Shown piece by piece: positions 22,889 to 35,523 of a stretch of 64,000 nucleotides of DNA. The first letter of the stretch is position 1, and each line of letters begins with the position of its first letter. Where the stretch lies: NCBI GenBank assembly GCA_033398695.1, contig CM065802.1:208649096-208713095 (forward strand), written 5' to 3'. A program made the position numbers and the translations under genes. A model generated the notes under the pieces. It saw only the letters and a list, made by a program, of their open reading frames with translations. It was not told where the DNA came from and made no database searches. The DNA comes from Orobanche coerulescens. Taxonomy: Eukaryota > Streptophyta > Magnoliopsida > Lamiales > Orobanchaceae.

Positions 22889-23595
22889 TTTTCCAGTAAC
22901 TCATCCAGTTGCTTCTTCAACTCGTACATCTCGATAGGTTCCATATGATACGGTGCCTTACAAATTGGTGTAGCTCTTAGTTCCAGCTCAATGGTGAATT
23001 CTGCATCCCGTCGTGGAGGTAGTACAGGTAACTCATCATGAAATACATCCGGAAATTCGTTCACAACAGGAATGGACGATAGTTCCACTATTCCATCTTC
23101 TTTCTTCATTGCATAGCACCAGTATCCGGTACAGCCCTGTTTCAACAATTTGACAGCTTTCATCGCCTTGATCATCTTTCCTGGGCTTCTTGGTTTCAAT
23201 CCATCAAACAGTATTTCGGAACCATCGTCAGCGATCAGCGAGATATTCCTCCTTTGGTAGTTTACAATAGCTCCATATCGATTAAGCCAATCATCTCCGA
23301 GTATCAGGTCGTCTCCTTGCATTTCTATCACAATCAGATTTGAGAGCCACTCTCTGCCTCCAAATGATACAGGGAAATCTCTAGTTTCTAAGTTTCCAAA
23401 AATCCTCTCCCCACTCAGTAAACCCACAACATAAGGCTCACAATCATGAAAACTTGAAATATTCAAATGATTTACACAAGACAATGATGTAAAAGAATGC
23501 GTAGCTCCTGTATCGAATAAAACGCTAACTGGCTGGGAAAGGATCTGAAAAGTACCTGATGCGACAGCAGCATCCTGATCATTTGTTCTCCTCAT
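22858..23595 (-). pseudogene. pol: G1 pol: aspartic protease and start of reverse transcriptase
   Basis: The frame contains the protease active site VLFDTGATHSFTS and a flap-like LILGDDWLNRYGAIVNYQ. It ends with the leader of reverse transcriptase: [37 protein letters not shown] and YIQPSVSP. The protease cleaves the gag-pol polyprotein in the particle. The DTGA core is intact. The upstream gag frame ends around 23737, so a shift or stop separates the two. The frame continues in RT (22888-21473) after a 1-base shift. Confidence 0.9.
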
Positions 23596-23736
23596 CTCGT
23601 ATAGACGTGGGGGAGCGGATCCGACACTCGAGGCTCCCTTGTGGTCGAATTGTCCTCTGCCTCAACCTCGATCGAAATTTTGGGGCAGTTGTACACTCTG
23701 TTGCGTCTGCTGATTACTTGCTTCCCTCTAAACTGG

Positions 23737-24840
23737 TTATGATGTACGGGTCCCATTAAACTTTGTGGCATACTTGTGAAACGTCGCACGGTGCCCTTCC
23801 TGTCCGCAATCAAAACATGTAACTGGAGTACGGAAACAATCACGCCAAAGGTGGCCTGGGCGACCACAGTTAAAGCACTTCCTAGATGTATCCGTCTTGG
23901 CTGATACTGCTCCGAAGTTCTTTCCGCTCTTGGATGGGTGCAGAGGTTTCTTGAAAGAATAAAAAGATGACTGGGCCTTGTGGGGCCCACCACTCTTGTG
24001 CTCCGTGAAACTACCGGAGACTTTCTGCTTCTTGGATTCTGTAAACTTCTCCATTGCTGCTTCCTTGATTTCATATGCCAATGCTTTATCCTGATATTGA
24101 CGAAGAGTGGTACATTCAAAACCGGACACGTACCTCTGAATTTCTGGTTTCATCCTCACATCAAAATGGATCATCATTTCCGCGTCTGTTCTGACCAGGT
24201 GTCGAACAAACGCCATCTGCTGATTAAACATTTTAATTGTCTGGGATACTGGCTCGTCTGATGGCTGTGCGAAGAAAAATTCCCGAACTTTGGCTTCCCT
24301 CACAGGATGAGGGCAATACTGAGCTCCCATCATCAATTTAAATTTTGTCCAGTCAGCATTATGGTATACAGGCCGGATGGCTTCCCACCACTCGGACGCT
24401 TCCCCTATCAGAAAGTACTGAGCAATAGAGGCTCTCCGGTCGTCTAGGTAATTAATCCCGGCGAAAATCTTCTCCAGTTCCTTCAACCAATGATCCCATG
24501 TGGGAGTCTCAGAAAAGCCGTCGAATTTAGTTGGTTGCATCTTTGCCACTTCTTGCAGCCATCGGTCGCCTCGATTTCCCATGTCTGGAATACCTTGCTC
24601 TCCACCTCCCTGTTGTAGTCCTATTATCACCTGCATTCGGTCCACGACCTGGGCAAACTGAGTAATCTGGTTCACCACCTCACAAAGGATTTCGGGCACA
24701 GCAGGTTCCGGTTCATTATTAATAGATCCTTGCGGCTCGCCTGAGTTGTGGCTGGCCTGATTAGAAGGTGAAGCTTCTCTTTCTGCATTTCATTGTCCGC
24801 ATCCTCGACCGCGACCACGTCCACGTCCACCTCCCAACAT
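23737..24840 (-). pseudogene. gag: G1 gag
   Basis: The likely start is the ATG whose complement ends at 24840, opening an RG-rich head (RGRGRGRG) that is closed after 16 codons by a TGA (24790-24792). The same frame then goes on as a 320-residue stretch: WDHWLKELEKIFAGINYLDD, YFLIGEASEWWEAIRPVY, FKLMMGAQYCPHPVREAKVR and LVRTDAEMMIHFDVRMKPEI, which is the retrotransposon gag fold. Zinc knuckles CFNCGRPGHLWRDC and CFDCGQEGHRATFH follow, the second without its last cysteine. Gag builds the particle and binds RNA. Confidence 0.9.
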
Positions 24841-25045
24841 ACTGAAAGCATAAATACTCAATATACAGGAAACAATATCGTTCTAATAAAGAAGTACAAT
24901 ATGTAAAGGACGAGATAGAGTTTAGGAACTTACAACCACTGCTCGCACGAAGACATAGGCAGTACAGTGATGTTATTCATGGCCAGTTACCTCAAAAGAC
25001 ATATATGACCCCTATTTTAACCTAATGGCCAAGATATCCATAATC

Positions 25046-25062
25046 TTAGCTCCAATACCATA
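25046..25062 (-). other. G1 primer-binding site
   Basis: The minus strand reads TGGTATTGGAGCTAAG three bases after the LTR end. It resembles the tRNA-Met site TGGTATCAGAGC with a changed core. G2 has the closely similar aggtattggagc. Confidence 0.75.
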
Positions 25063-25952
25063 TTCTGTAACATCCCTAATGTATTCAGGAATATTACAAC
25101 ACCGTAAATACTTTACATAAGAATTTACAAGGCTGAAGAAAAGAAAATACAATAACATGTACCAACATATAAAAGTAACTGAATTAAAAATACAACAGTT
25201 CTGGGTCAATACAGAGAATACAATATCCGAAAGAGGAATATTAATATATCACCAAAATCAATCATCACAATGACAACGTACTCGAGTACTTAATAAAAAT
25301 AACACAAACAACAGACAATTAAACCCGGGCGGAACATCACTCTGCACCCTCGTCGTCATGCAGCTCCAGTGGTTGTTTCCTTGCTCTCCAAGATCCTGAA
25401 CATAAACAAATGTTCACCCCCGACGGGGTTAGCACAACGATGCTAGTACAAGTACGATAATCATACAACAATGATTTAATCAACAATAATCATAACAAAT
25501 TTCTCCAATGAGAAATAACAACAACACATATCACGTCATATCAGTCCCAAACATACTCATGGTATTCCAACGATCCAGCGCACACAGCTATAGATTCCCA
25601 TGATGATCCCGTCGGACCAAAGCATGGTGGAGCTACCTGTCTAACGATCCAGCGCACACAGCTATAGATTTCCCATGATGATTCCCATCGGATCAACACA
25701 TGGTGGACAATTAATCACAACACATGTACACAGTATAATCATAACATAACCAAGTACTTGCCTCGATTCGATAACTAGGATAAAACTCCCATGAATAACA
25801 AAACGCTCGAAGGTCACTCTCTTCGATCAATCACGTTGCTAAGCTCAAACCTTAACAAAAGAAATGATATAGACTTCATTTCAAGTTGTACGAAAGTCTA
25901 ACAATCCAAAATATGGTCGAAAGTTAATAAAACGTAATCTGCCTGACTTGCT

Positions 25953-26166
25953 TAACGTCCGTTACGTACCTTTGGTAACGTATGTTAAGCCTACTAGTTA
26001 GCGCACGTAAGCTTAGAAGTTTAGCATACGCTAACTATGCATTGTCAGTCTTTCACTGATCAGTCGATTGACTCGTCTGATGGTATAACGTACGTTACGT
26101 ACCAAATGTAGCGTACGTTAACTATGCCCGATAGCGTACGTTAACTACATAGCTTATCGTACTCTA
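25953..26166. repeat. 12-mer palindrome array in the G1 5' LTR, block 1
   Basis: Includes taacgtccgtta, tagcgcacgtaa, tagcatacgcta and tagcgtacgtta (twice). Counterpart of 12120-12330. Confidence 0.8.
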
Positions 26167-27015
26167 AGCGTGCATGGCAGTTTCTCACTGGGAAGACGAC
26201 TGTTCTAACTGTGATGAAGCTTACGAAATCCTCAGTGATTAACGTACATTATCTCCATACATATCATGTTCATGCGATTATGAATAATCTTATGGATTCA
26301 AACATCTTTGAATTCAAGGAAATGAATATCATCACAATCACTTAAATTCAATCTCGATTATCATTCGCATATGAAGTTCGGTGATCTCAGGCTGATGCAC
26401 TAGATTCCATTATCATCATTACATTCAGACTACATCTAAAGAACTAACAAATCCAACTTATAAGAAAGGATACAACCTTCGATGATTCTTTCTTAAGTCC
26501 GTTTATCAAAAGTGATATCAATCTCCAAGTCTACGATCAATATGGCAAGGATATTCAATATGGATAATTTATCTCAGAACAGTACTTTCATCATTGATGT
26601 AATAGGATTCCAACTATGATGTTTCAACAACGATATCTTAAGCATAATCTTCCCAACTTCTAAACATGATGTGTTTGAATAATTTAACAATGGAACTCAG
26701 TATCTTGATAGCATACTCATCATATCCTTAAGAACACGAATTCAACATTGGAGATAGTATTAACATAACTTAAGATGAATAAAACACCGAGACAATAGGT
26801 AGACTTCAACTTCGGTTGCTTGTGTGACAATCAAAGATGAGTCTCTACTTCAAGGATCAAGTATGAGTAATCTCCAATCTTCAATGATCAAGTTGAGATG
26901 GTTTAGATGTGCTTAAGAAGGAGGGGAGGCTCTCTGGAACTTCCAAGAAACGAAGGACAAGTGAAGAAAACGTAAACAAAATAAAATGGGGTGTTGTCCC
27001 TTTTATAATGTTTCT

Positions 27016-27250
27016 GTATGTTAACTGTTTAGCGCACGCTACAACAATGTCCTTAGCGCATGCTAACGAGCGTTGACTCCAAAACTGTCCAGGTTCATCC
27101 AAGGGAATCTTATCCGGACCCATGTCCGGCTGGCGCATGTGACAGCCGCCCAGCTCAATTATTGGTTGGTTAACGCACACTACGCTACATTCGTAGCGTA
27201 CGCTAACTCCGACTGTTAATGTACGTTAAGCTTCCTTGTTAACATACGTT
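27016..27250. repeat. 12-mer palindrome array in the G1 5' LTR, block 2
   Basis: Includes tagcgcacgcta, tagcgcatgcta, taacgcacacta, tagcgtacgcta and taatgtacgtta. Counterpart of 19751-19985. Confidence 0.82.
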
Positions 27251-27411
27251 ATCACGTATATGCATGGGAAAATTGACATGTTGCCATACTCATGTACAAG
27301 GATACAAATATGAGAAATATCATACTTCGATTATCATTATCACCAATCCGAATAATACATGGTTCAACAACAGATGAAATACTTAATGATTAATCCGGAT
27401 ATTACACCTAA

Positions 27412-28230
27412 CTGGCCCCAACTTTGTTGACTGGTTTAGGAATCTGATGATTGTACTCTGTATGGAGTATATGGGATATGTCTTGGAGGCGGACATTCCA
27501 CCAACTCCATTCCAGACTAGGGGTAATCAGGAAGAGATTGACATCCATGAAAAATGGGTCAAGGATGTTTGCTGGTCCGTGGCTTTATGATGGGATCAAT
27601 GACTAATGAGCTGCAGAGAGCGCACGAAAAAATGATTTCTGCTAGGCAGATTCTCGCACACTTGACCGAACTATATGGAGAGCATAGTAGTACTACTAGA
27701 TATGAGATATCGAAGTAGTTGTTCAGTGCTAGGATGAAAGAAGGAGAGAAAGTGGGAGACCACGTCCTCAAGATGATCCCTATGATTGAAAGGCTCGAGG
27801 TGCTCAACTTTCATATGGATTTATCCCTTCATATTGATCTCATCCTTCAATCTCTCCCTGACTCATTCATGCAGTTTGTAATGAATTTCAATTGTAATGA
27901 GATTTCATGCACATTAGTTGTGCTAATGAATAAAATGGTGACAACACAGTCTAACATGAAGACTAAACCAAGGGAGGCTGCTCTTTTGATTTCTTCTGGG
28001 CCTCAGAGGTCCAAGAACAAGAATAAAAAGGCCTACGAGCAGTATAAACCCAATAAAGGTGTGCAGAAAGGAAAGGGCAAGGCCCTAAAGGTTCAGAAGA
28101 TAGGCGGTTCAAAACCTCCGGACAAATGTCTTGAATGCGGTGAGCTGGGCCACTGACGTAGGAGTTCTCCTAAGGTTAATGGCACATTAGGTACGGAACT
28201 TTTTGTTTTTGAAACCAAGTATTCCGCTAC
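27412..28230 (+). pseudogene. gag: E2 gag, remainder after the G1 insertion
   Basis: The frame broken at 11244 resumes here with GPNFVDWFRNLMIVLCMEYM and YVLEADIPPTPFQ, then shifts frame near 27585. It continues in 27719-28156 with MKEGEKVGDHVLKMIPMIER, LILQSLPDSFMQFVMNFNCN, a lysine-rich stretch and the zinc knuckle start CLECGELGH. A stop (TGA at 28154) stands inside the knuckle, before the final cysteine, which itself is missing (RRSS follows). This is a UBN2-type copia gag. E4 gag (55418-56341) is its best relative here. It is not functional. Confidence 0.88.
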
Positions 28231-29641
28231 TATATATTCTGCTTCATGGATTTTGGATTCAGGTGCTACTTCTCATATTTGTACTATGAATCAGGATCTG
28301 GAACGAAGTAGGCAGCTTGAATACGGGGAAGTGATGATCACTATAGGTTTAGAATCCGGTTTTATTTTGACGTTAGATGAAGTACTTGTTCTGCCAAAGG
28401 GGCACAAAAACATTGTATCCATTCCAGTCTTGGACTGGAAAGGATTTTGTTTCTTCATTGTCAATGGTAGTTGTAAAATTTATTTTCGAAATAAATTGGT
28501 TGGCACAGCTATATTGTTGAATGGTTTATATCATCTAAACTTACAAAATAAAATAGAAGTGAACACTATAACTAGGAAACGTGGCAGACAAGATACTAAT
28601 CAAGCTCTTAACTGGCACCTTAGAGTTGGTCATGTTGGTCAGACCAAGATTCAGAAAATGGAGAAAGATGGACTTTTAAGTCTATTAGGTGTAGAACCCT
28701 ATCCAAATTGTGAATCTTACCTTAGAGGGAAAATGACTAAGTCCCCCTTCACAGGGACATCGGAAAAGGCTGCTGAAAAAATTGGGTTGGTACTACCGAT
28801 GTTTGTAGTGCTTTAGAAACAGCCCGAGATGGATATCAATATTTCATAAAGTTCACAAATGATCATACTAGGTATTGGATTGTGTACTTAATGAAACATA
28901 AATCCGAAGCCTTTACTAAATTCAAAGAATTTAAGGCCCTGGTTGAAAAACAGACTGGATGTCATATCAAAGCACTTCGGTCGGATCGAGGTGGCGAATA
29001 TATGAGCACAGAGTTTGATGAGTTCCTTAAGGAACATGGAATAATTTCACAATTCTTGCCGCCAGGAACCCCACAGTTAAATGGTGTTTCAGAAAGGAGA
29101 AATCGGACTTTGTTGGACATGGTCCGCTCCATGTTGAATTACATTGATTTACCAATTTACCTATGGGGGAACGCCTTACTAACCACTGCCTATATCCTTA
29201 ATAGATGTCCTTCCAAACCCGTTCCTTTCACTCCGCATGAGATGTGGAAGGGTAAGAAACCAAGTGTTAATCACATAAGGATTTGGGGATGTGGAGCCTA
29301 TGTCAAGAAGGCTAAGGTGGACAAATTGGAAGCGAGGTCTGTCAAGGGACGTTTCATTGGGTACCTAGACGACTCTATGGGTTATCTATTCTACATGACA
29401 GAAGAGCATATGGTCTTTGTGGCTTTACAAGCGCACTTCCTTGAGGATGAGTTCATTCAGGAAGATGGCTCTAGTAGAAATATCTCTTTGGAAGAGCATA
29501 ATGAAAGTCCTGAAGAGACATCTGATCAGGGATCACGAACCGAACCTATTGTAACACATCCTCCACTTCGAAAGTCTGATAGGGTGTCTCACTTACCTGA
29601 GAGGTATGGCTATACACATGTCGAGGAACTAGTCTCCACGA
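28231..29641 (+). pseudogene. pol: E2 pol: protease and integrase (cut by G2)
   Basis: The protease shows WILDSGATSHICTMNQDLER, and the pre-integrase block LNWHLRVGHVGQTKIQKMEK follows. After a frameshift near 28810 the integrase reads TRYWIVYLMKHKSEAFTKFK, IKALRSDRGGEYMSTEF, PGTPQLNGVSERRNRTLLDM and YILNRCPSKPVPFTPHEMW, with a C-terminal GRFIGYLDDSMGYLFYM. The frame goes through LPERYGYTHVEELVST and is cut at 29641 by G2. Pol resumes at 39322. The D-X-G and integrase acids are mostly present, but stops and a frameshift break the chain. Confidence 0.9.
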
Positions 29642-31847
29642 TATAATACCCAGTTGTAAATTCATTTATTATCATTCAATAATTATCATTCAGTAATTTT
29701 CACTCAATAATAATCATTCATCATTCATATTCATTCATTGTGTTTCACCGTTTGGCGTACTTTTGAATCGTATATCTGTTATCATTCGTCATCCAACCTT
29801 GTTGAGACTCGAGTCGAGAACACTATCATTATCATCGTTGTTGGCAGCCTGTGTATGATGAGTAGAGCATGCTACATTCTCTTTTTAGTGCATCCTAATT
29901 GAGTACTAGTAGCGCACGCTATCATTCAGCATTAGCGCACGCTAGTACAATTGAGGCAGACAGTCCAGAAGGCACTGGACTCAATCGGAGAATTCGTAGC
30001 GCATGCTATGTGTGAGGGTAGTGCACGCTAACTGTATTGGTAGCACACGCTAAGTTATCGGTGTAACGCGCTCTAAGTCGAGCAGTACAGAGGACAGTAG
30101 GTTCTGGACTCCAGTTACTGGGCACCAACTAGCAGGTATCGCACGCTAACATCTGGTTAACGCACGCTAAGAAGAAGGCGTTAGCACACGCTACCAAGTA
30201 CGTAGCGCACGCTAACGCGGCAGGCAGAGTTCATTGGACTACCCGTTGAACCAGCGCAAGCTAATATCAGGAGCTAGTGCGCTCTAAGCTGGGTTTGGTA
30301 TAACTAGGAGAATTCAACCCCATTTCGTCATTTTCTTCTTTTCTCCTCCTCATCTGGGCGATTTGGGCGATTTTGGGCATTTTGAGAAGATCACTTCGAG
30401 CTGCTTTCACCTATCTTCGATTGTAGAGTTTGGAAGGTTTATTTAACACAAGTTCAACGGATCGAAGAGTTTGGATCTTCAAAGGTAATTTCTTCCAAAT
30501 CTTGGATTTTGATTTTAGAAATGGAGTATGATATTTTGGATATTATAATCATGATATGTGAAGATATATATATATATATATATATAATTATGAGTTTCTT
30601 TGAACTATCTTTGGATTATTAGAGAATTATTCAAGAACCCTTGTGTGTTGACTTTAGAATTTTGGGGTTTTCGGTTAGATGTTGTCGTAATCTTGAGATG
30701 TGTATTCCTATTGGATTATTGATTGTTTTGATGGTGTTTTGTTGGCTTGAATCACTCATTTGGAAGTTGATATATGATATAATTGGGATCGGTTGTAAAC
30801 AATGGAAGATTGTTTGCACCGTGGTTGTCAAAATGCCCCAATGAGTTTGGAATTGTTGTATCGACTTCTTGAATTATTTCATCACCGGTATTGAGGCAAG
30901 TTAATTATTGCTCGGTTAAAAGGATAATCAATCCTTTCGTTGTTGTTCATTCATACATGTAACTCATTCATAATACATCAATCATGTTGACACTTGTAAT
31001 TATCAAACTAATCATTCAATTCACGAGGAACGACGGTTCCAATCATTTTATTTGAAGCTATCACTCATTGCGTCATTATATCACCTCGGTGAGTCATTCT
31101 TGAACCTTGTCGGGTTTCAATTCATTGTTCTTCATTCTGGTCGCTTTTGTTCTTGTGACCTTCCGGGATTGTATTGTGTTCCGGGTGGTATATGTGTGGA
31201 ATTTTTAATCGGGCACATTATGGTCATTGTGTTTATGCGGGGATCCAGACACATTGGACTGTGCACACGGTAACGTGCCTCCGTGAGACTAATTAGGCCA
31301 AGTTTTGCGGGTGTTTATGTGGGATGCTGGGCACTCGGCAGGCTTGTGCACTTGCGCATCCAATTCTTGGCGTACTGTGATGCCCATTGTTCAACTTGAT
31401 TTCATAACTAATTCATGTGATTATTATATTTGTTCAACTCTTGAGGATTGTTGTTCTATGTAACTGACCCCGTTGGGGATGTTGTTTTTAGGTCATGGCA
31501 AGGTAAAGGCACGGGAAGAGAACGTTGACGGCGAGGAGTCCCAGTGATACTAGTAGGGGGCTCCAGTCTGTCTACTTATTCATGTTTTCTTTTATGTGTA
31601 TTTTCCGCTGCAGTTCCATTTGGATTTTAATTTTATTCAGTGTTGTATATTTTATCTTCATATGAAATATACATGTATTCTGTATTCCTGGGTATGTTGT
31701 ACTTGAAACTCCTCACCGGAGTAATTGGTAATATAATGTAGTTCGGTACTACAATTATATTATTTAATTCATTAATTTTCACTCGCCTGGTGGGTCCCAG
31801 TTGGGGGTCCACGGCACTGTAATATCCGCCTAGTTTGGGGTGTTACA
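29642..31847 (+). repeat. G2 5' LTR
   Basis: 2206 bp, from tataataccc to ggtgttaca. It has a 12-mer array (29863-30286), an at dinucleotide run at about 30567-30588 and gagtttctttgaactatc beyond it. Compared with the 3' LTR it lacks about 115 bp around 30873 and has an extra short piece (aactgaccccg) near 31463. The small ORF-like readings in both LTRs show no domain. Confidence 0.95.
29863..30286. repeat. 12-mer palindrome array in the G2 5' LTR
   Basis: About fourteen degenerate copies of TAGCGCACGCTA, aligned one by one with those in the 3' LTR (37252-37679). Several copies differ by C-to-T or G-to-A at the two CG steps. Confidence 0.88.
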
Positions 31848-32272
31848 GAGTAGGTATTGGAGCGTAGTTTTGAATACTACTATCTGAGTCATGTCTCATT
31901 GAAATCATCGTTCATGTAGTATCATTGGACTTTCGCATCACGTGTGACCTGTGCAAGTGCCAATCCCCTCAGACCGAAAGAACAGTAGGATTTCTTACGC
32001 CATGGTATAATTTCTGGCAATAAGAATCACTCATTTATCATTCATCAGTCAACAATCCTCACTCATCATTTTCATTTTTGATCATGTCGATCATGTTAAC
32101 TCATTAATCACTCAGTCAATTTCATTGCTCAGTTGTTGATCTTGTGGATCGTATCATCAATCTTGTTAACTTATTGAAGATGATAATTTCAATAATTTCA
32201 TTAGATAATCATGTCACCTCAATTGATCTTTCATGCAAAATCTATAATTATCATGTGTGTTCCTACTTCAGT
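31848..32272 (+). other. G2 leader with primer site
   Basis: The primer site aggtattggagc lies four bases after the LTR end, close to that of G1. The AT-rich leader runs to the gag start and holds several phrases rich in tcattca. There is no gene. Confidence 0.7.
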
Positions 32273-33574
32273 ATGGATAAAGCTGTTAGAGGACGCAGAG
32301 GAAGAGGTCACGGTGCGGGCAGAAACCCATGAGCTCGTGTGAATACCCATGCGAACGCAAGGAATAACATCATTTTAACAAGTAGCGACGCCGCCACTCA
32401 TTCTCGGGGAGATAATCATTCACTGTCAGGAAGTCATACCTGAGATACAGCTCAATCGGAAGGTGTTCGGGTTGATCCACTCACTTTTATGCAGGGCATG
32501 ATGGCCCAGATGACTCAGATGGCACGTCTGATGGAGACGATGCAGAATTCAACCACTCAGAATCATCAGGCTCCTACACAGCCACCTCAGAGGCAAGAGA
32601 GGAGTGTGAGCAATATTATCGGCGACATCTCTCGCCAGAGACCACCTAATTTTGAGGGCTCATCTGAGCCGGCGGATATTATTCATTGGCTTGAACATTT
32701 TGAGAAGCTATTTGCTATGGTGGAGTGTCCCGATGGGCACAAAGTTTCATTTGCGGCTTACTATCTGGGTAAGAGCGCTCACTCTTGGTTGCTATCTTTG
32801 AAGCCCATCGACGGATCTTGCACTTGGGACCAGTTTAAGACCCTCATGATAGAAAGGTATTATCCGGCCCCACTCAGGGAGGCCAAATTATCGAAGTTAC
32901 TCAGTTCTGACCCCTCAGCGGAAGAAGATGTTCTCGCTATCGCTGAGAAGTTTCAGGAGTTACGTCCATTCACCTCATCTATTGTCCACTCCAAGATGGA
33001 TAAGATCAAGTATTTCAGTAAGAGGTTGAAACCTCGTATGAGGTTGAAATTGCTTAATCATCATTGAACCACCCTGGCCGAATTCATCGAGAAAGCTCTT
33101 ACTTATGAGCTTACTGTGAAGGAGATTTCTATGCATCAAACTTCATCTTCTGGCAAGAAATCGAAGAATCGTAATCAGTCCCAGGGCACTCAGGCAACCT
33201 TTAAGAAGCCTCATGTGGGCTCTATTTTTTCTGAGCGACCTCCTATGGTGCCTAAACCTGTGGAATCTCAGTCCCGAGCAGCCAGTTCGGCCATCACCTG
33301 TTTCAACTATGGAGAGCAGGGTCATTTCAGCACTGAGTGTCTGAGGTAGACTATCACGTGTAACAACTGTGGAATTACCGGGCATAAGGCCCATTTCTGC
33401 CGAAAAGACTCCAAACCTACTCCGACGGCATCTCAAACCCCGAAGCAGTCGGTCGTTCAGAATCAGGCCACTCAGTTCACGTCGTTTAAGACGACAGGAG
33501 CGAACAAAGTCGGAGCCCACATTTATCAGACAGGAGCATCTGGTTCTGGTGCTGTCCGCCCCGAATTTACGAGA
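32273..33574 (+). pseudogene. gag: G2 gag
   Basis: The start MDKAVRGRRGRGHGAG at 32273 mirrors the RG-rich head of G1 gag and is closed by a TGA near 32330. The frame returns with MQGMMAQMTQMARLMETMQN, FEGSSEPADIIHWLEHFEKL, YYLGKSAHSWLLSLKPID and MIERYYPAPLREAKLSKLL, which is the gag fold, up to a TGA at 33065. It then continues with KSKNRNQSQGTQ and two zinc knuckles: CFNYGEQGHFSTEC, whose second cysteine is tyrosine, and CNNCGITGHKAHFC, which is intact but lies behind a TAG (33347). Three or more stops. Confidence 0.9.
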
Positions 33575-34257
33575 TGAAGAGTAGCGACGATCCGGAGGCC
33601 CGAATGATCTCAGGTATACTCGAAATTCTATCTCAACTTGTGTGTACCCTTTTCCATACTGGCGCATCACATTCATTCATTTATGAGTCATGTTTGAGTA
33701 GACTACACCTGGGTAGTGCTACTAGTTGCGAACCATATGTCATCGGCTTACCAGATGGTAGACGAATTATCAAGAATCGTGAAGTTAAGAACTGTCCGAT
33801 TCAGCTTGAGGGCCGTGAATGACTGGCAAACCTAATCGTGGAGGACTTATCTAAGGACAATGTAATTTTGGGTATTGATTGGATGGATTGTCATGATGCC
33901 ATACTTAGTGTCCATAAGTGTATGGTCACTATCATTTAAGATGATGGAGTCGAGTGTGTATTCAGGGGGAACCCCAACCGTTTCGGAAGAGTTATTAATA
34001 TGATGAAAGTAGTGAAACTACTCAATCAGGGGTGTGTTGGTTATTGGTGCTATATGACCAAGATCGAGAAATCATCAGTGACGTTGGCGGATATCCTGGT
34101 ATTGAGAGGATACGCCGATGTATTCCCAGACGAGTTACTTGGTTTGCCTCCACAGAGACATGTAGAATTCACGATAGAGTTGGAGCCTAGTACATCCCCA
34201 ATTTCGAAGGCACTGTATCGTATGGCTCCAACCGAAATGTAGGAACTGAAGAATCAA
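33574..34257 (+). pseudogene. pol: G2 pol: aspartic protease
   Basis: The stretch aligns with the G1 protease: LFHTGASHSFIYESC, SCEPYVIGLPDGRRI and VKLLNQGCVGYWCYMTK, with the leader LGLPPQRHVEFTIELEPS. The catalytic aspartate of D-T-G is histidine here (FHTGA), so the protease is dead. Further stops follow (33820, 33940), and another stop (34240) precedes the reverse transcriptase. The frame of the following domain is kept. Confidence 0.88.
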
Positions 34258-35523
34258 TTGGAGGAATTGACCGAGAAAGGTTATATCCGACCGAGTGCGT
34301 CCCCGTGGGGAGCACCAGTGTTATTTGTCAAGAAGAATGATGGTTCATTTCGCTTATTCATTGATTATCAAGAGCTGAACAGAGTGACGATCAAGAATAA
34401 ATATCTCCTACCCCGTATTGATGATCTCTTAGATCAACTTTAGGGAGCTTCAGTATTTTCCAAGATCGATTTATGATATGGGTATCATCAGTTGCGAATT
34501 CAAGAGTCGTATATCGCAAGGACGGCATTTCAAACACGCTATGGGAACTACGAGTTTGTAGTGATGCTGTTTGGGTTAACTAATGCACCTACAGTATTCA
34601 TGGGGTTAATGAATCGAGTTTTCATCGACTATTTGGATCAATTTGTGGTTGTTTTCATTGATGACATTTTGATTTATTCCCGTAACCGAGAGGAGCAAGA
34701 ACTTCACCTTCATCAAGTCGTTGACGTGTTGAGACGGGAGCAACTCTATGGAAAATTTTCCAAATGTGAGTTCTGGATGTCCGAGGTGACGTTTCTCGGA
34801 CATGTGATTTCATCAGACGGAGTATGTGTCGACCCTCAGAATACGGAGGCTATCCGAGATTGGCAACCTCCGAAGAATGTTAAGGAAATCTGAAGCTTCC
34901 TCAGATTAGCAGGCTATTACCGGAGAATTGTGGAAGGATTTTCTAAAATCGCCCAACCTTTGACTAACCTTTTGCGGAAGGATAAGGAATACACGTGGTC
35001 TGACGCATGTCAGCAGAGTTTTGAGCATCTCAAGAATCGTTTAATTTCAGCACCTGTCCTTTCTTTACCACAAGGTACGAAAGGATTTGTGGGTTATAGT
35101 GACGCATCCAGACAAGGTCTCGGATGTGTATTAATGTGGAACGGGAAAGTGATTGCCTATGCTTTGCGGCAATTGAGGCCTTACGAGGAGAATTATCTGA
35201 TCCATGACTTGGAGCTGGCAGTCGTGGCATTCTCATTAAACATTTGGCATCATTATCTTTATGGCTTCACCTGTCAGATTTTCACCGATCATAAGAGTTT
35301 GAAGTATATATTTACTCAGAAGGAGTTAAATATGCGACAGACACGGTGGTTGGAACTGATTAAAGATTATGATAATTATATACAATATCACCCGGGTAAG
35401 GCGAATGTTGTCGCCGACGCCTTGAGCCGTAAGTCCGTTCAGGAGAAAATGCTTGCTCGTTTGACTGCTCAGAAGGAACTTCAGCAGGAATTCCTAAGGC
35501 CTGAGATCGAGGTCTGGTTATAG
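34258..35523 (+). pseudogene. pol: G2 pol: reverse transcriptase and RNase H
   Basis: All gypsy reverse transcriptase motifs are readable in one frame with stops: [31 protein letters not shown], then two stops where Q and R are expected (34441, 34472). [18 protein letters not shown], the active site [13 protein letters not shown] and [20 protein letters not shown] follow. RNase H follows a TGA at 34870 in place of [50 protein letters not shown] and [16 protein letters not shown]. Catalytic FIDD is kept. Most stops look like C-to-T changes of CAG or CGA codons. Confidence 0.93.

Larger units (their letters stand above)
11245..27406 (-). mobile_element. G1: Ty3/gypsy Tekay/Del-type chromovirus in E2 gag
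   Basis: The left end tgtaacaccccc at 11245 and the right end gatattaca at 27406 are flanked by cctaa on both sides (11240-11244 and 27407-27411). On the minus strand the order is 5' LTR (25066-27406), primer site, gag, protease, reverse transcriptase, RNase H, integrase with chromodomain, polypurine tract and 3' LTR (split, 11245-12331 plus 18899-20140). A CACTA element sits inside the 3' LTR. Without it G1 is about 9.6 kb. The chromodomain in the integrase tail places it among chromoviruses. Confidence 0.95.
25066..27406 (-). repeat. G1 5' LTR
   Basis: 2341 bp, from tgtaacatccc to gatattaca on the + strand, next to the primer site. It is intact and matches the split 3' LTR closely, with scattered changes. 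It carries two motif blocks (25953-26166 and 27016-27250). Confidence 0.95.

Noticed and set aside
30641..31273. Open stretches repeated in both G2 LTRs (also 37967-38766)
   Set aside because: LTR sequence; the hydrophobic readings have no domain and differ by frame between the copies.
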